Source: Archangium violaceum (GTDB lineage: Bacteria > Myxococcota > Myxococcia > Myxococcales > Myxococcaceae). Taken from it: DNA of 64,000 bases. The notes under the pieces are model-generated. The model searched no databases, was not told where the DNA came from, and worked only from the letters and a program-made list of their open reading frames with translations. Both the position numbers and the translations under genes were made by a program. Below are positions 51,477 through 60,619 of this stretch, one piece after another (positions within the stretch are counted from its first letter, which is position 1; every line of letters starts with the position of its first letter). The stretch spans positions 3,374,501 to 3,438,500 of the forward strand of contig NZ_CP069338.1 in NCBI RefSeq assembly GCF_016859125.1. The letters are read 5' to 3'.

Positions 51477-52268
51477 GTGGGTCGAATCATCTGTATCTCC
51501 AACCAGAAGGGCGGCGTCGGCAAGACGACCACCGCCATCAACCTCTCCGCGAGCCTCGCCGCCGCCGAGCGCAAGGTGCTCCTCGTCGACATGGACCCCC
51601 AGGGCAATGCCGGCAGCGGGCTCGGGCTCAAGCGCGACCAGCTCCAGGGCACCGTCTATGACGCCCTCCTCGGAGGGCGCCCCATGAGCGAGCTGCTCCA
51701 CCCCACCGAGCTGCGCTTCCTCCAGGTGGTCCCCGCCACCCCGGACCTCACCGGCGCCGAGGTCGAGCTCGTCAACCAGGAGCGGCGCGAGTACCGCCTC
51801 CGCGACGCGCTCCGTCCGCTCGCCGAGCAGTACGACTACATCCTCATCGACTGCCCGCCGTCGCTCGGTCTGCTCACGCTCAACTCGCTCATCGCCGCGG
51901 ACTCCGTCCTCATCCCGCTGCAGTGCGAGTACTACGCGCTCGAGGGCCTCTCCCAGCTCAACCACACCATCGACCTGGTGAAGCAGGCCTTCAATCCCGG
52001 CCTGACGATGGAGGGCATCCTCCTCACCATGTTCGACTCGCGCGCCAACATCGCCAACCAGGTCGTCGCGGACGTGCGCGAGTTCTTCAAGGAGCAGGTC
52101 TTCACGTCCGTCGTCCCGCGCAACGTGCGCCTGTCCGAGTGCCCGTCCTTCGGCAAGCCCATCCTGCTCTACGACATCAAGTCCAAGGGCTGTGAGAGCT
52201 ACCTGGCGCTCGGCCGCGAAATCATGCAGCGCGAGCCCAACCCGCCCCCCGCTCGGAAGGTGGCGTAG
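51477..52268 (+). CDS. parA: Chromosome partitioning ATPase ParA (Soj)
   Basis: 263 residues. The deviant Walker A motif KGGVGKTT, LLVDMDPQGNAGSG, DYILIDCPPSLGLLT and the PLQCEYYALEGL segment identify a chromosomal ParA, which moves ParB-parS complexes over the nucleoid. An ATG at 51468 has its ribosome site directly adjacent, too close, so the GTG at 51477 (MGRIICISNQKGG) with AAGG spaced upstream is preferred. parB follows after about 150 bp. Confidence 0.96.
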   Translation: MGRIICISNQKGGVGKTTTAINLSASLAAAERKVLLVDMDPQGNAGSGLGLKRDQLQGTVYDALLGGRPMSELLHPTELRFLQVVPATPDLTGAEVELVNQERREYRLRDALRPLAEQYDYILIDCPPSLGLLTLNSLIAADSVLIPLQCEYYALEGLSQLNHTIDLVKQAFNPGLTMEGILLTMFDSRANIANQVVADVREFFKEQVFTSVVPRNVRLSECPSFGKPILLYDIKSKGCESYLALGREIMQREPNPPPARKVA

Positions 52269-52420
52269 TGCCCGGCCCGGCCGCCGCCTGCATCCTTATA
52301 TAGGCGCGGGCCGCCGGGTCAGCGGGTTCCCCAGGTCCACCCGCTTCCGCCGTGAAGGACCTGTCCGCCCGGGTGCTCCCCGGGCTGGTGATGCCGGGCT
52401 CGCCCGGCGGAGACGACGCA
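52269..52420. promoter_or_regulatory. parA-parB intergenic region
   Basis: A 150-bp GC-rich spacer with a single AT-rich island, TTATATA, at 52296-52302, embedded between GC-rich flanks that are partly self-complementary (GCCGCCT... and ...AGGCGCGGGC). It could be a -10 element for parB; no matching -35 was found. A frame is open from 52352 but the likely parB start is later. Confidence 0.35.
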
Positions 52421-53347
52421 GTGGTGAATGGTGACAAGCAGAAGCGGGCGTTGGGCCGTGGCCTCTCCGCCCTCATCCCCCAGGCGGCTCCTCCTCCCGC
52501 GGCCGCCGCGGCCGCCGCGGCCGTGGTGCTCCCGGCCGAGCCCGCCGCTCCTCCCAAGGGCAGTGTCCTCAAGCTCCCCATCGAGGCCATCAAACGCGAC
52601 ACGCTCCAGCCGCGCCGCCACTTCGACGAGGAGAAGCTGCGCGAGCTCACCGAGTCCATCAAGGCGCAGGGCGTCCTGCAGCCGGTGCTCGTGCGCAAGG
52701 ACTCCGAGGGCTACAAGCTCATCGCCGGTGAGCGTCGCTGGCGCGCCTCGCAGCTCGCCGGCCTCCATGAGATTCCCGCCATCGTCCGCGAGGTCACCGA
52801 GGTCGAGGCCTTCGAGCTCGCCCTGGTGGAGAACCTCCAGCGCGCGGACCTCAACCCCATGGAAGAGGCCGAGGGTTATCACCGGCTCGTCGAGGAGTTC
52901 GGCCTCACCCAGGACCAGGTGGCCCAGCGCGTTGGCAAGGAGCGCTCCACCGTGGCCAACGCCCTGCGGCTGCTCGGCCTGCCGGACGAGGTGAAGCGCA
53001 TGGTGGCCGAGGGCAACCTCAGCGCCGGCCATGCCCGCGCGCTGCTCGGCGTGCCCCGCATCCCGGAGATGACGGAGCTGGCCGCCCAGGTCGCCGCCCG
53101 CAAGCTCAGCGTGCGTGACACCGAGAAGCTCGTCCAGCAGGCCAAGGGCAGCGCCAAGGCGGGCAAGGACTCCGCCACCCCGAAGAAGCCGAGCCCCCAG
53201 GTGAAGTCCCTGGTAGAGGAGCTCCAGCGGGTGCTCGGTACGAAAGTGCGCCTGGTGGAGAAGGGCAGCGGAAAAGGGACCATCGAGGTCGATTACTTCT
53301 CGTACGATGACCTCGACCGCATCCTGAAGGTACTCAGGAAGGAGTAG
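52421..53347 (+). CDS. parB: Chromosome partitioning protein ParB
   Basis: 308 residues counted from the GTG at 52421 (another GTG at 52424), preceded by GGAG at 8 nt; the open frame begins at 52352 but the added residues look non-coding. The N-terminal KRALGRGLSALIP is the ParA-activating peptide of the family. An Ala/Pro-rich linker with an eight-Ala run leads to the CTP-binding core (LQPRRHF, GVLQPVLVR, GERRWRAS) and the helix-turn-helix (LTQDQVAQRVGKERSTVANALRLL). The C-terminal KSLVEELQRVLGTKVRL is the dimer domain. Its targets are the parS sites upstream. Confidence 0.96.
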   Translation: MVNGDKQKRALGRGLSALIPQAAPPPAAAAAAAAVVLPAEPAAPPKGSVLKLPIEAIKRDTLQPRRHFDEEKLRELTESIKAQGVLQPVLVRKDSEGYKLIAGERRWRASQLAGLHEIPAIVREVTEVEAFELALVENLQRADLNPMEEAEGYHRLVEEFGLTQDQVAQRVGKERSTVANALRLLGLPDEVKRMVAEGNLSAGHARALLGVPRIPEMTELAAQVAARKLSVRDTEKLVQQAKGSAKAGKDSATPKKPSPQVKSLVEELQRVLGTKVRLVEKGSGKGTIEVDYFSYDDLDRILKVLRKE

Positions 53348-53350
53348 CGC

Positions 53351-53806
53351 GTGGCGCTCCTCGGCAAAAAAGAAGAGAAAACCAACGTACCGCTTCTAGG
53401 TGGCAGACGGGAGGATGAATCCGTGGCAACGCGTCCGGGTGAGGTTCACACGCTGCTCGGTAAGGGCAGTGAGTTCGAGGGGAAGCTCACCTTCGAGGGG
53501 CAGGTTCGCATCGACGGCAAGTTCAACGGGCAGATCTTCACCAAGGACGTGCTCGTCATCGGTGATGGCGCTCGCGTCCAGGCGGAGATCAACGCCGGCA
53601 CCGTCATCATCAACGGCACCGTGGAGGGCAACGTGCGCGCGTCCCAGCTCATCGAGCTGCACGCCCCCGCGCGCGTGAAGGGCAACCTCGAGTCGCCCGC
53701 GCTCACCATGGATCGCGGCGTCATCTTCGAGGGCACCAGCAAGATGGAGAACCTCGGCAAGGGGGGGAGCACCCCGCCGCCTCCGGGTGGAGAGGGCAAG
53801 AAGTAG
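53351..53806 (+). CDS. bacM: Bactofilin (BacM type)
   Basis: 151 residues starting at GTG 53351, 3 bp after parB. The central beta-helix region (GKLTFEGQVRIDGKFNGQI, VLVIGDGARVQAEINAGTVII, GTVEGNVRASQLIEL, VKGNLESPALTMDRGVIFEG) is typical of bactofilins, which form filaments. In M. xanthus the bactofilin next to parAB is BacM, needed for rod shape, as I recall. A flexible N-terminus of about 28 residues precedes the helix and a Pro/Gly-rich tail follows. Confidence 0.92.
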   Translation: MALLGKKEEKTNVPLLGGRREDESVATRPGEVHTLLGKGSEFEGKLTFEGQVRIDGKFNGQIFTKDVLVIGDGARVQAEINAGTVIINGTVEGNVRASQLIELHAPARVKGNLESPALTMDRGVIFEGTSKMENLGKGGSTPPPPGGEGKK

Positions 53807-54366
53807 TGCGCCCCGCCGTGCGCCAGCATGCCCGCGCCGCCCTGGTGGCGCTCGCCGTGCTGGCGACCGGCTGTGGTGGGTGCAAGGAGCGGCAGCAGGG
53901 GGAGCCGCCCGCCGGAGCCGAGGGGCCCGAGGCCCGGCCCGCGACTCCTCGCCGCGTGGGGGTGAAGGTCCCCATGCCCACCGGGTGGACGGCCCAGGTG
54001 GCGCGGGATGGCAGCTTCCAGTTCGGTCCTCCCGGCCACCCCGTGCTGCGCGTGGACCTGCGTTCCGGCCAGGGGGACTCGCTGCCCGCGCCCGAGGCGC
54101 TCGTGGAGATGATGGGCGGCTCCTTCCAGGACTTCGAGCGCACCGTGGAGCAGCAGCAGGGCGGCTCGGACTTCTCGCTCGTGCGGGTGTCGCTCTCGTC
54201 GAAGCTCTCGGATGGGGGCATGGGCTCGCGCTACCCCGCGCTCTTCGGTGCCCGGCGCGTGGAGGATGACCTCTTCCTGTGCGCCACCTTCCCCGGCGTC
54301 ACCGAAGGCGAGGTGGACCTGGCCACCGAGGCCTGCCGCGGCATCGAGTTCCAACAGCAGCGCTGA
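53806..54366 (+). CDS. Lipoprotein downstream of bactofilin
   Basis: 186 residues from a GTG at 53806 that shares one base with the bactofilin stop, so the two are probably co-translated. Signal peptide with lipobox VLATGC (Cys23), then a Gly/Cys/Pro-rich linker. The globular part has GWTAQVARDGSFQFGPPGHPVLRV and LFLCATFPG. No family is recognised; it may belong functionally to the parAB-bacM operon. Confidence 0.8.
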   Translation: MRPAVRQHARAALVALAVLATGCGGCKERQQGEPPAGAEGPEARPATPRRVGVKVPMPTGWTAQVARDGSFQFGPPGHPVLRVDLRSGQGDSLPAPEALVEMMGGSFQDFERTVEQQQGGSDFSLVRVSLSSKLSDGGMGSRYPALFGARRVEDDLFLCATFPGVTEGEVDLATEACRGIEFQQQR

Positions 54367-54634
54367 GCGGGGGTCGCCCCAAAGACATCGGGCGCCACGA
54401 CCAGGAGCCCCATGCTCTCCGGCCGCGCGCCCGATGAATCCCCCCTGCTCACACCAGGGAGTCGGCCCTTCCCCCCGGACGGCCGGCGCTCTGGTGGATA
54501 TGTGAAAGTCTTCAACGCCCTGCTCACCAACGGAGGCGTGAACGTCCGGGGATATGCGCGGGTTTTTCGCGCGGAATCTCTTCTGAATCTCTTCTGGGAG
54601 ACGGGCCCGAGACTCCAGGGAGAGGTGGGAGGCG

Positions 54635-55663
54635 TCAGCGCTTGAGGGCCAGCGAGAGCGCGAAGTCGCCGGCCGCGTCCGTCCAGCGCTCCACCAGGTG
54701 CAGTCCCGCCGCCGCCAGCTCCGCCTCCACCTGCTCCACGCGGAACTTGCAGCTCACCTCCGTGCGCAACACCCCGCCCTCGGCGAAGTTCACGTAGCGC
54801 TCCAGCGCGGGCAGCCGCACCGCCTGCGGCCTCGTGGAGATGAGCCGCATCTCCACCCAGCCGTTCTCCTCGTCGAAGGGCGCCAGGTGCTCGAAGGCCT
54901 CGGGCTCGAAGTCCGCCCCCAGCTCGCGGTTGAGCACGTTCAGCACGTTGCGGTTGAAGGCCGCCGTCACCCCCGCCCTGTCGTTGTACGCCTCGAAGAG
55001 CCGCCGCCGGCACTTGAGCAGATCCGTTCCCAACAGCAGCCCCTCGCCCGGCGCCAGTCCCTCCGCCAGCTCCGCGTAGAAGCGCGCCCGCTCGGCCGGC
55101 TTCAGGTTGCCGATGGTGCCTCCCAGGAAGGCCACCAGCCTCCGGCCTCCCCTGGGCAGCCGCCCCAGGTGCCGCTCGAAGTCTCCCACCACCGCGTGCA
55201 CGTGCAGTCCCGGGTACTCGTTCGCCACCGCCTCCGCCGACTGCCGCAGGAAGGCCTCGCTCACGTCGAAGGGCACGAAGCGCGTGAGCCTCCCCGTCCC
55301 CCGCATCGCGTCCAGCAGCAGCCGCGTCTTCTCGCTGCTCCCACTGCCCAGTTCGATCAGCGTCTCCGCCCCGCTCGCCCGCGCGATGTCCGCCGCGTGC
55401 GCCAGGAGAATCTCCCGCTCGCACCGCGTGGGGTAGTACTCCGGCAGCCGCGTAATCTCCTCGAAGAGCTGACTGCCTCGCTCGTCATAGAGCCACCGGG
55501 GTGACAGCTCCCGGGGGTTGCGCTCGCCGCACAGTCCGGCCAGCACCTCCGCGCGCAGCGCCCGTTGCGCATCCCCCGGCCGGACGTGCACCTCCATCGT
55601 CACCAGGGACTCGTCGCGCCGTCCCAGCCCCACATTCCCCACCCACCCCGCTGTCCGTCCCAT
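54635..55663 (-). CDS. egtD: L-histidine N-alpha-methyltransferase EgtD
   Basis: 342 residues. EgtD trimethylates histidine to hercynine using SAM, the first step of ergothioneine synthesis. Family marks: LSPRWLYDERGSQLFEEIT, LPEYYPTRCEREIL, the SAM loop ELGSGSSEKTRLLL, FVPFDVSEAFL and FNRNVLNVLNRELGADF. The ATG at 55663 is 3 bp after the egtB stop; a TTG directly before it is less likely. egtA and egtC are not in the window. Confidence 0.94.
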   Translation of the reverse strand: MGRTAGWVGNVGLGRRDESLVTMEVHVRPGDAQRALRAEVLAGLCGERNPRELSPRWLYDERGSQLFEEITRLPEYYPTRCEREILLAHAADIARASGAETLIELGSGSSEKTRLLLDAMRGTGRLTRFVPFDVSEAFLRQSAEAVANEYPGLHVHAVVGDFERHLGRLPRGGRRLVAFLGGTIGNLKPAERARFYAELAEGLAPGEGLLLGTDLLKCRRRLFEAYNDRAGVTAAFNRNVLNVLNRELGADFEPEAFEHLAPFDEENGWVEMRLISTRPQAVRLPALERYVNFAEGGVLRTEVSCKFRVEQVEAELAAAGLHLVERWTDAAGDFALSLALKR

Positions 55664-55666
55664 CAA

Positions 55667-57001
55667 TCACCTCGCGTCGCGCGCGCATCTGAAGCCGGCG
55701 AAGATGTGTCGCCGGATGGGGTAGTCCCAGTTGCGGAAGCTGTTGCGCACGGCCACGGGGGCACTCGCCCAGGCTCCGCCTCTCAGGACCCGGTACTCCG
55801 CCCCGAAGAACACCTCCGAATATTCACGGTAGGGGTAGGGTTTGAACCCCGGGTACCCGGTGAAAGTGCTGGAGGTCCATTCCCAGACATCCCCGAGCAG
55901 GCCCCAGACACCGTCGGCGCTTTGTCCTGTCGGGTAGCTGCCAATGGCCGAGGGGCCCCACATGTCTCCGCCGAGGTTGGCGTGGCTCGCGGTGGGCGGT
56001 GTGTGGCCCCACGGGTAGGTGCGAGGCCGTACGTCCGAGCCCGCCGCGGCCTTCTCCCACTCGGCCTCCGTGGGCAGGCGCTTGCCGGCCCAGCGCGCAT
56101 AGGCGTCCGCCTCGTACCAGCACACGTGCTGCACGGGCTCGTCGCGGGCGATGGGCTCCCACCACCCGAAGCGCCGCCGCAGCCAGGTGCCGTTCTCCTG
56201 CGGCTCCCAGAAGAGCGGGTGGCGGATCCCCTGGGACTGAATCCACGCGAAGCCCTGGGGAGCCCACCAGCGCGGGTCGTCGTAGCCCCCGGACTCGACG
56301 AAGACGACGAAGTCCCCGTTGGTGACGGGGTGCGCGTCCAGGAGGAAGGGCGGCACGTCCACGGTGTGCGCGGGGCGCTCGTTGTCGTAGGCCCAGGCGG
56401 CGTCGCTGCCCAGGCGCACGGGGCCACCGGGGATGAAGAGCTCGTGCGCGGCGGTGCGCGCGGGGCGGGGACGGGGGCGCGCCGCGGGCCGGTACACGTG
56501 GCGCGTCATGAGTTGCAGCGTGGCGGCGAGCGTCTCCAGGTGCTGCTGCTCGTGCTGGGCCACCATGCCGAAGACGAAGCCGCCGCGCAGCAGGGGGGCG
56601 TCCGAGTCCTCGGGGAGGCCCTGCAGCCAGTCGAGCGAGGCCTCGCGCACGCGGGCGGCGTAGGCCAGGGCCTGCTCGGGGGAGAGCAGCGGCAGTTGCG
56701 AGCGCGTGGCGCGAGGGTTGCGGAAGGCGTCGTAGAGGGCGTCGAAGGCGGCGTCGGTGAGCGCCGGGGCGCCGAGCGCGCGCAGCAGCCACTGCTCCTC
56801 GTAGTTGGCCACGTGGGCCACGTCCCAGACGATGGGCGACATGAGGGGCGAGTGCTGGCGGGTGAGCGCGTCCTCGGGCAGGCCCTCGAGCATCCGCAGC
56901 ATCCGCGAGCGCGCGGCGGACAGCTCCGTGACGGCGTGAACCTTCCAGGGACGAGGCTCCAGCTGGCCCGTGTCCCGGCGGGCCTCGAGAGGGCTGCGCA
57001 T
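55667..57001 (-). CDS. egtB: Ergothioneine sulfoxide synthase EgtB
   Basis: 444 residues. EgtB is a non-heme iron enzyme joining hercynine to a thiol donor. The N-terminal DinB-like domain has VAHVANYEEQWLL and HEQQHLETL, containing the iron-binding His pair HxxxH; the C-terminal FGE-sulfatase-like domain has GGYDDPRWW, PVQHVCWYEADAYARWAGKRLPTEAEWEKAA (shown here in parts) and VLRGGAWA. The start at 57001 follows the usual length of the family; the frame is open to 57520 but the extra part looks non-coding. egtD follows at once, giving an egtB-egtD operon. Confidence 0.93.
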   Translation of the reverse strand: MRSPLEARRDTGQLEPRPWKVHAVTELSAARSRMLRMLEGLPEDALTRQHSPLMSPIVWDVAHVANYEEQWLLRALGAPALTDAAFDALYDAFRNPRATRSQLPLLSPEQALAYAARVREASLDWLQGLPEDSDAPLLRGGFVFGMVAQHEQQHLETLAATLQLMTRHVYRPAARPRPRPARTAAHELFIPGGPVRLGSDAAWAYDNERPAHTVDVPPFLLDAHPVTNGDFVVFVESGGYDDPRWWAPQGFAWIQSQGIRHPLFWEPQENGTWLRRRFGWWEPIARDEPVQHVCWYEADAYARWAGKRLPTEAEWEKAAAGSDVRPRTYPWGHTPPTASHANLGGDMWGPSAIGSYPTGQSADGVWGLLGDVWEWTSSTFTGYPGFKPYPYREYSEVFFGAEYRVLRGGAWASAPVAVRNSFRNWDYPIRRHIFAGFRCARDAR

Positions 57002-57342
57002 GGTGCCCACCAACCTAGGAAGCGGCCAACAGGCGGGGGAGTGCCTCGTCCCGGCGCGCGAGCCGTCCGTGTTCCACCGTACGCCGGTCGCGGCCTTGGA
57101 CTGTCGTGGGCCGGGCATCCGGGCCCTCGCCATTCCGGAGGGAGCGCGGGAGGGCATCTCCTTCCGCGTCTTCCAGGTGCGGGAGTGGGTCCGTCCGGTG
57201 ATGACCGCTACGTCCTGACTGATTGGAGGTGTTGTCGGGCGCGTGACGTCAGGCCGGGAGGTGGAGCGAATCGAGCGGAAGAACGGGAGACACTGAGGAG
57301 AGCGCCGTGCTGGTGGGGGGCGGCCCGATTCGGAGGCCCGGC
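57002..57342. other. Gap before the duplicated toxin locus
   Basis: It holds the likely egtB promoter (minus strand) and, from 57224, the left end of the tandem duplication described below. Nothing else is recognised; an open frame at 56970-57218 lacks supporting features. Confidence 0.4.
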
Positions 57343-57948
57343 ATGAAGCCCTCACGCACGTGGATGAGCTTACTGGCCGTCTGGCTCCTGACGCTCTCGT
57401 GTGCCGCGCCGGGAGCGCTGTCTCCCGAGGGGATACGCGGGACGGATGTCTCGAGCGATGGGGCGGACGCCCTGGAGATGAGACCTCCGGGCGCGCCGAG
57501 AGGACCCCCTCTACGAACACCTCCAGCGCGTCCGGGGCGGGGAGGGCGCAATCGCAACCGCAACCCGTTCGAACCGCGGGAGCGCGTGTTCAACGCGGAG
57601 CCAACGCGGGAACAGAGGGAGGCGGCGCGACGGAGGAGTGAGAACGCGGCCCACGAGCAGACGCTGCGGGCGCAATACTGGCGGCTGAAGGCGGAGGCCG
57701 AGCGGCTGTACCCGGACAAGGTGGGACTGTACGAGGAGCACCACTTCTGGCCCCGGTATCTGGGGGGACGCGTGGATGGGCCGACGTACAGGGTACCGGC
57801 GCCCTACCATCAGCTCATCACCAATGCCTTCAGGGAGAAGCACGCCTACGGTCTCGCGCCTCCCAACGAGGCACGGGCGAAGGCCATCATGATGGAAGTC
57901 TATTCCGAGTTCCCGATTCCCCAGTTGATAGGTATCCCGAACCCCTGA
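57343..57948 (+). CDS. Toxin-like lipoprotein, copy 1
   Basis: 201 residues. Start at 57343 behind GGAGG; a signal peptide of about 22 residues ends LTLSC (a slightly atypical lipobox), followed by a long Pro/Arg/Gly-rich linker with an RNRNRNPFEPRERVF segment. The C-terminal about 70 residues contain EEHHFWPRYLGG and APYHQLITNAF, a His-rich pattern like HNH/GHH nucleases of polymorphic toxins. A partner gene follows 3 bp later. In copy 2 only the tail after about residue 145 differs. Family not recognised by name; role as toxin is inferred. Confidence 0.65.
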   Translation: MKPSRTWMSLLAVWLLTLSCAAPGALSPEGIRGTDVSSDGADALEMRPPGAPRGPPLRTPPARPGRGGRNRNRNPFEPRERVFNAEPTREQREAARRRSENAAHEQTLRAQYWRLKAEAERLYPDKVGLYEEHHFWPRYLGGRVDGPTYRVPAPYHQLITNAFREKHAYGLAPPNEARAKAIMMEVYSEFPIPQLIGIPNP

Positions 57949-57951
57949 GCC

Positions 57952-58803
57952 ATGCGAGAGACCGTCGAATTCAGAATCTCGGAGCAGAATGCGCGGCGCT
58001 TCCTGAAGCCCGAGGACGGAAAGCCGTTGGGGCGTAGCACGCGCAAGCTGTTGCTGGACACGAACGACACCCGTTATGCGCTGGTAGGAAGGCTCGAGCA
58101 TGAGTTCATGAAACAAGGCTCGTGCTTCTTCACGTTCTGGGACATCCGGCGCGCCTATACGAAGAAGGAGTTGGATGCGGCGGAGCTGTTCCACCTGAGG
58201 CTGCGTTCGGCGTTCGAGCCGGAAGGCGAGCAGTGCGGCACGAGGTACGACGAGTCGGTGGCCTGTCCGCATTGTGGTGTGGGAGCGCGTCAGCTCAACG
58301 AGCTGAGGCTCGAACCGGGCTCCCTCCCACGCGGCAAGGACATCACGAGGACCATCGCATTCAGCGAAATCATCGTCTCGTCCCGGCTCGTCGAGGCCCT
58401 GCGTGAGGACGGCATCACGGGTGCCCGTTTCCTCCCGGTGCTGCGCGAGGACGGGCGGGGAGCCCTCGATTCCTGGTACCAGCTGGAGGTGACGTCCCGC
58501 CCCCTCGGGGTGGCCCCGGTGTCGCGTTTCGGGGTGAGCCCGTTCGATCCGGACACGCGAGGCGAATACCGCTGCCCGCTGGGCCACGTGGGGGGCCTCA
58601 ACCTCCTCTCGGAGCTCTCCGTGCGGCGAGCGGATTGGGACGGCTCGGACCTGTGCGTCGCGGCGCAGTGGATTGGGTACCGCAGCCGCAACGGAGGCGC
58701 GTTCCGCCCCTATCCCCTGCTGCTCATCTCCCAGAAGCTGCGCCGGCTGCTCGGCGGATTGAAGGGCAAGGGCTTCGACCTCGAGGTGGCCCACCTCGTC
58801 TGA
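57952..58803 (+). CDS. Probable cognate immunity protein, copy 1
   Basis: 283 residues, soluble, no signal peptide, beginning 3 bp after the toxin-like gene. Segments: METHionine-led RETVEFRISEQNARRFL, then FFTFWDIRRAYTKKELDAAEL, a possible zinc pair CPHCGVG, and a C-terminal GLKGKGFDLEVAHLV. The first about 55 residues differ from copy 2, the rest is identical. That is what a specificity region facing a variable toxin tail would look like, but no known immunity family is recognised. Confidence 0.6.
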   Translation: MRETVEFRISEQNARRFLKPEDGKPLGRSTRKLLLDTNDTRYALVGRLEHEFMKQGSCFFTFWDIRRAYTKKELDAAELFHLRLRSAFEPEGEQCGTRYDESVACPHCGVGARQLNELRLEPGSLPRGKDITRTIAFSEIIVSSRLVEALREDGITGARFLPVLREDGRGALDSWYQLEVTSRPLGVAPVSRFGVSPFDPDTRGEYRCPLGHVGGLNLLSELSVRRADWDGSDLCVAAQWIGYRSRNGGAFRPYPLLLISQKLRRLLGGLKGKGFDLEVAHLV

Positions 58804-58814
58804 GCCCGCGCCCG

Positions 58815-59034
58815 CGAGCCGGTCAGTCCCGTCCCGTGAGTCGGCGTCGAAGAAGCCCTCGGCCGCGAGCGTCCGGGCTCCGTGACGGCTCCTCTACTAC
58901 CTGGGCGCATCCAGGTGCTGAACGCGGCGAGGTTTCTGTTGGCGCGGCTGATGGTCGTACTGCTCGGTCGTACGCTCTGGAGCGCGTGGCGGCGTGGAAC
59001 GCCCACCGAGGGCCGGGCGAGCTGAGGCGGAAGG
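58815..59034. other. Spacer between the duplicated cassettes
   Basis: About 220 bp not shared with either copy. No gene, RNA or insertion sequence end is recognised. A short plus-strand frame (VLNAARFLLARLMVVLLGR) is hydrophobic but has no start or ribosome site. Confidence 0.4.
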
Positions 59035-59153
59035 TGGAGGTGTTGTCGGGCGCGTGACGCCAGGCCGGGAGGTGGAGCGAATCGAGCGGAAGAACGGGAG
59101 ACACTGAGGAGAGCGCCGTGCTGGTGGGGGGCGGCCCGATTCGGAGGCCCGGC

Positions 59154-59759
59154 ATGAAGCCCTCACGCACGTGGATGAGCTTACTGGCCGTCTGGCTCCT
59201 GACGCTCTCGTGTGCCGCGCCGGGAGCGCTGTCTCCCGAGGGGATACGCGGGACGGATGTCTCGAGCGATGGGGCGGACGCCCTGGAGATGAGACCTCCG
59301 GGCGCGCCGAGAGGACCCCCTCTACGAACACCTCCAGCGCGTCCGGGGCGGGGAGGGCGCAATCGCAACCGCAACCCGTTCGAACCGCGGGAGCGCGTGT
59401 TCAACGCGGAGCCAACGCGGGAACAGAGGGAGGCGGCGCGACGGAGGAGTGAGAACGCGGCCCACGAGCAGACGCTGCGGGCGCAATACTGGCGGCTGAA
59501 GGCGGAGGCCGAGCGGCTGTACCCGGACAAGGTGGGACTGTACGAGGAGCACCACTTCTGGCCCCGGTATCTGGGGGGACGCGCGGATGGGCCGACGTAC
59601 AGGGTACCGGCGCCCTACCATCAGCTCGTCACCAATGCCTTCAGGGCGAGGTGGGCCTACGGTCGGAATACGCCTACGCCCGAGGAGGCAAGGCAGATCA
59701 TGATGAAGGTCTACGCCGAGTTCCCCATTCCTCAGTTGATAGGCATTCCGGACCCGTGA
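59154..59759 (+). CDS. Toxin-like lipoprotein, copy 2
   Basis: 201 residues, same length and same signal peptide, linker and EEHHFWPRYLGG motif as copy 1 at 57343. Differences cluster in the tail: NAFRARWAYGRNTPTPEEARQ against NAFREKHAYGLAPPNEARAK. The end IPQLIGIPDP is again shared. The partner gene starts 2 bp later. Both copies look intact. Confidence 0.65.
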   Translation: MKPSRTWMSLLAVWLLTLSCAAPGALSPEGIRGTDVSSDGADALEMRPPGAPRGPPLRTPPARPGRGGRNRNRNPFEPRERVFNAEPTREQREAARRRSENAAHEQTLRAQYWRLKAEAERLYPDKVGLYEEHHFWPRYLGGRADGPTYRVPAPYHQLVTNAFRARWAYGRNTPTPEEARQIMMKVYAEFPIPQLIGIPDP

Positions 59760-59761
59760 CC

Positions 59762-60619
59762 ATGCGCGAGACCATCGAATTCAGGATCGAGGAAAAGGAT
59801 GCCCGGCGGTTCCTGCGGCCCGAGGACGGTAAGGTCATCGGGCAGATGGGCGGCGTGCGCAAGGTCGTCCTGGAGACCCACGACATCCGCGTGGCGATGA
59901 TCCGTCAGTTGCACCTCGAGTTCCTGAAACGAGACTCGAGCTTCTTCACGTTCTGGGACATCCGGCGCGCCTATACGAAGAAGGAGTTGGATGCGGCGGA
60001 GCTGTTCCACCTGAGGCTGCGTTCGGCGTTCGAGCCGGAAGGCGAGCAGTGCGGCACGAGGTACGACGAGTCGGTGGCCTGTCCGCATTGTGGTGTGGGA
60101 GCGCGTCAGCTCAACGAGCTGAGGCTCGAACCGGGCTCCCTCCCACGCGGCAAGGACATCACGAGGACCATCGCATTCAGCGAAATCATCGTCTCGTCCC
60201 GGCTCGTCGAGGCCCTGCGTGAGGACGGCATCACGGGTGCCCGTTTCCTCCCGGTGCTGCGCGAGGACGGGCGGGGAGCCCTCGATTCCTGGTACCAGCT
60301 GGAGGTGACGTCCCGCCCCCTCGGGGTGGCCCCGGTGTCGCGTTTCGGGGTGAGCCCGTTCGACCCGGACACGCGAGGCGAATACCGCTGCCCGCTGGGC
60401 CACGTGGGGGGCCTCAACCTCCTCTCGGAGCTCTCCGTGCGGCGAGCGGACTGGGACGGCTCGGACCTGTGCGTCGCGGCGCAGTGGATTGGGTACCGCA
60501 GCCGCAACGGAGGCGCGTTCCGCCCCTATCCCCTGCTGCTCATCTCCCAGAAGCTGCGCCGGCTGCTCGGCGGATTGAAGGGCAAGGGCTTCGACCTCGA
60601 GGTGGCCCACCTCGTCTGA
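59762..60619 (+). CDS. Probable cognate immunity protein, copy 2
   Basis: 285 residues. The head (RETIEFRIEEKDARRFL, then GQMGGVRKVVLETHD and MIRQLHLEFLKRDSS) diverges from copy 1 and is two residues longer; from FFTFWDIRR onward the proteins are identical. A toxin-immunity reading is supported by linked divergence with the adjacent toxin tail. Confidence 0.6.
   Translation: MRETIEFRIEEKDARRFLRPEDGKVIGQMGGVRKVVLETHDIRVAMIRQLHLEFLKRDSSFFTFWDIRRAYTKKELDAAELFHLRLRSAFEPEGEQCGTRYDESVACPHCGVGARQLNELRLEPGSLPRGKDITRTIAFSEIIVSSRLVEALREDGITGARFLPVLREDGRGALDSWYQLEVTSRPLGVAPVSRFGVSPFDPDTRGEYRCPLGHVGGLNLLSELSVRRADWDGSDLCVAAQWIGYRSRNGGAFRPYPLLLISQKLRRLLGGLKGKGFDLEVAHLV

Noticed and set aside
57061-57090. 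Additional parS-like site (GTGTTCCACCGTACG) near egtB
   Set aside because: Only the left half matches; the palindrome is not completed.
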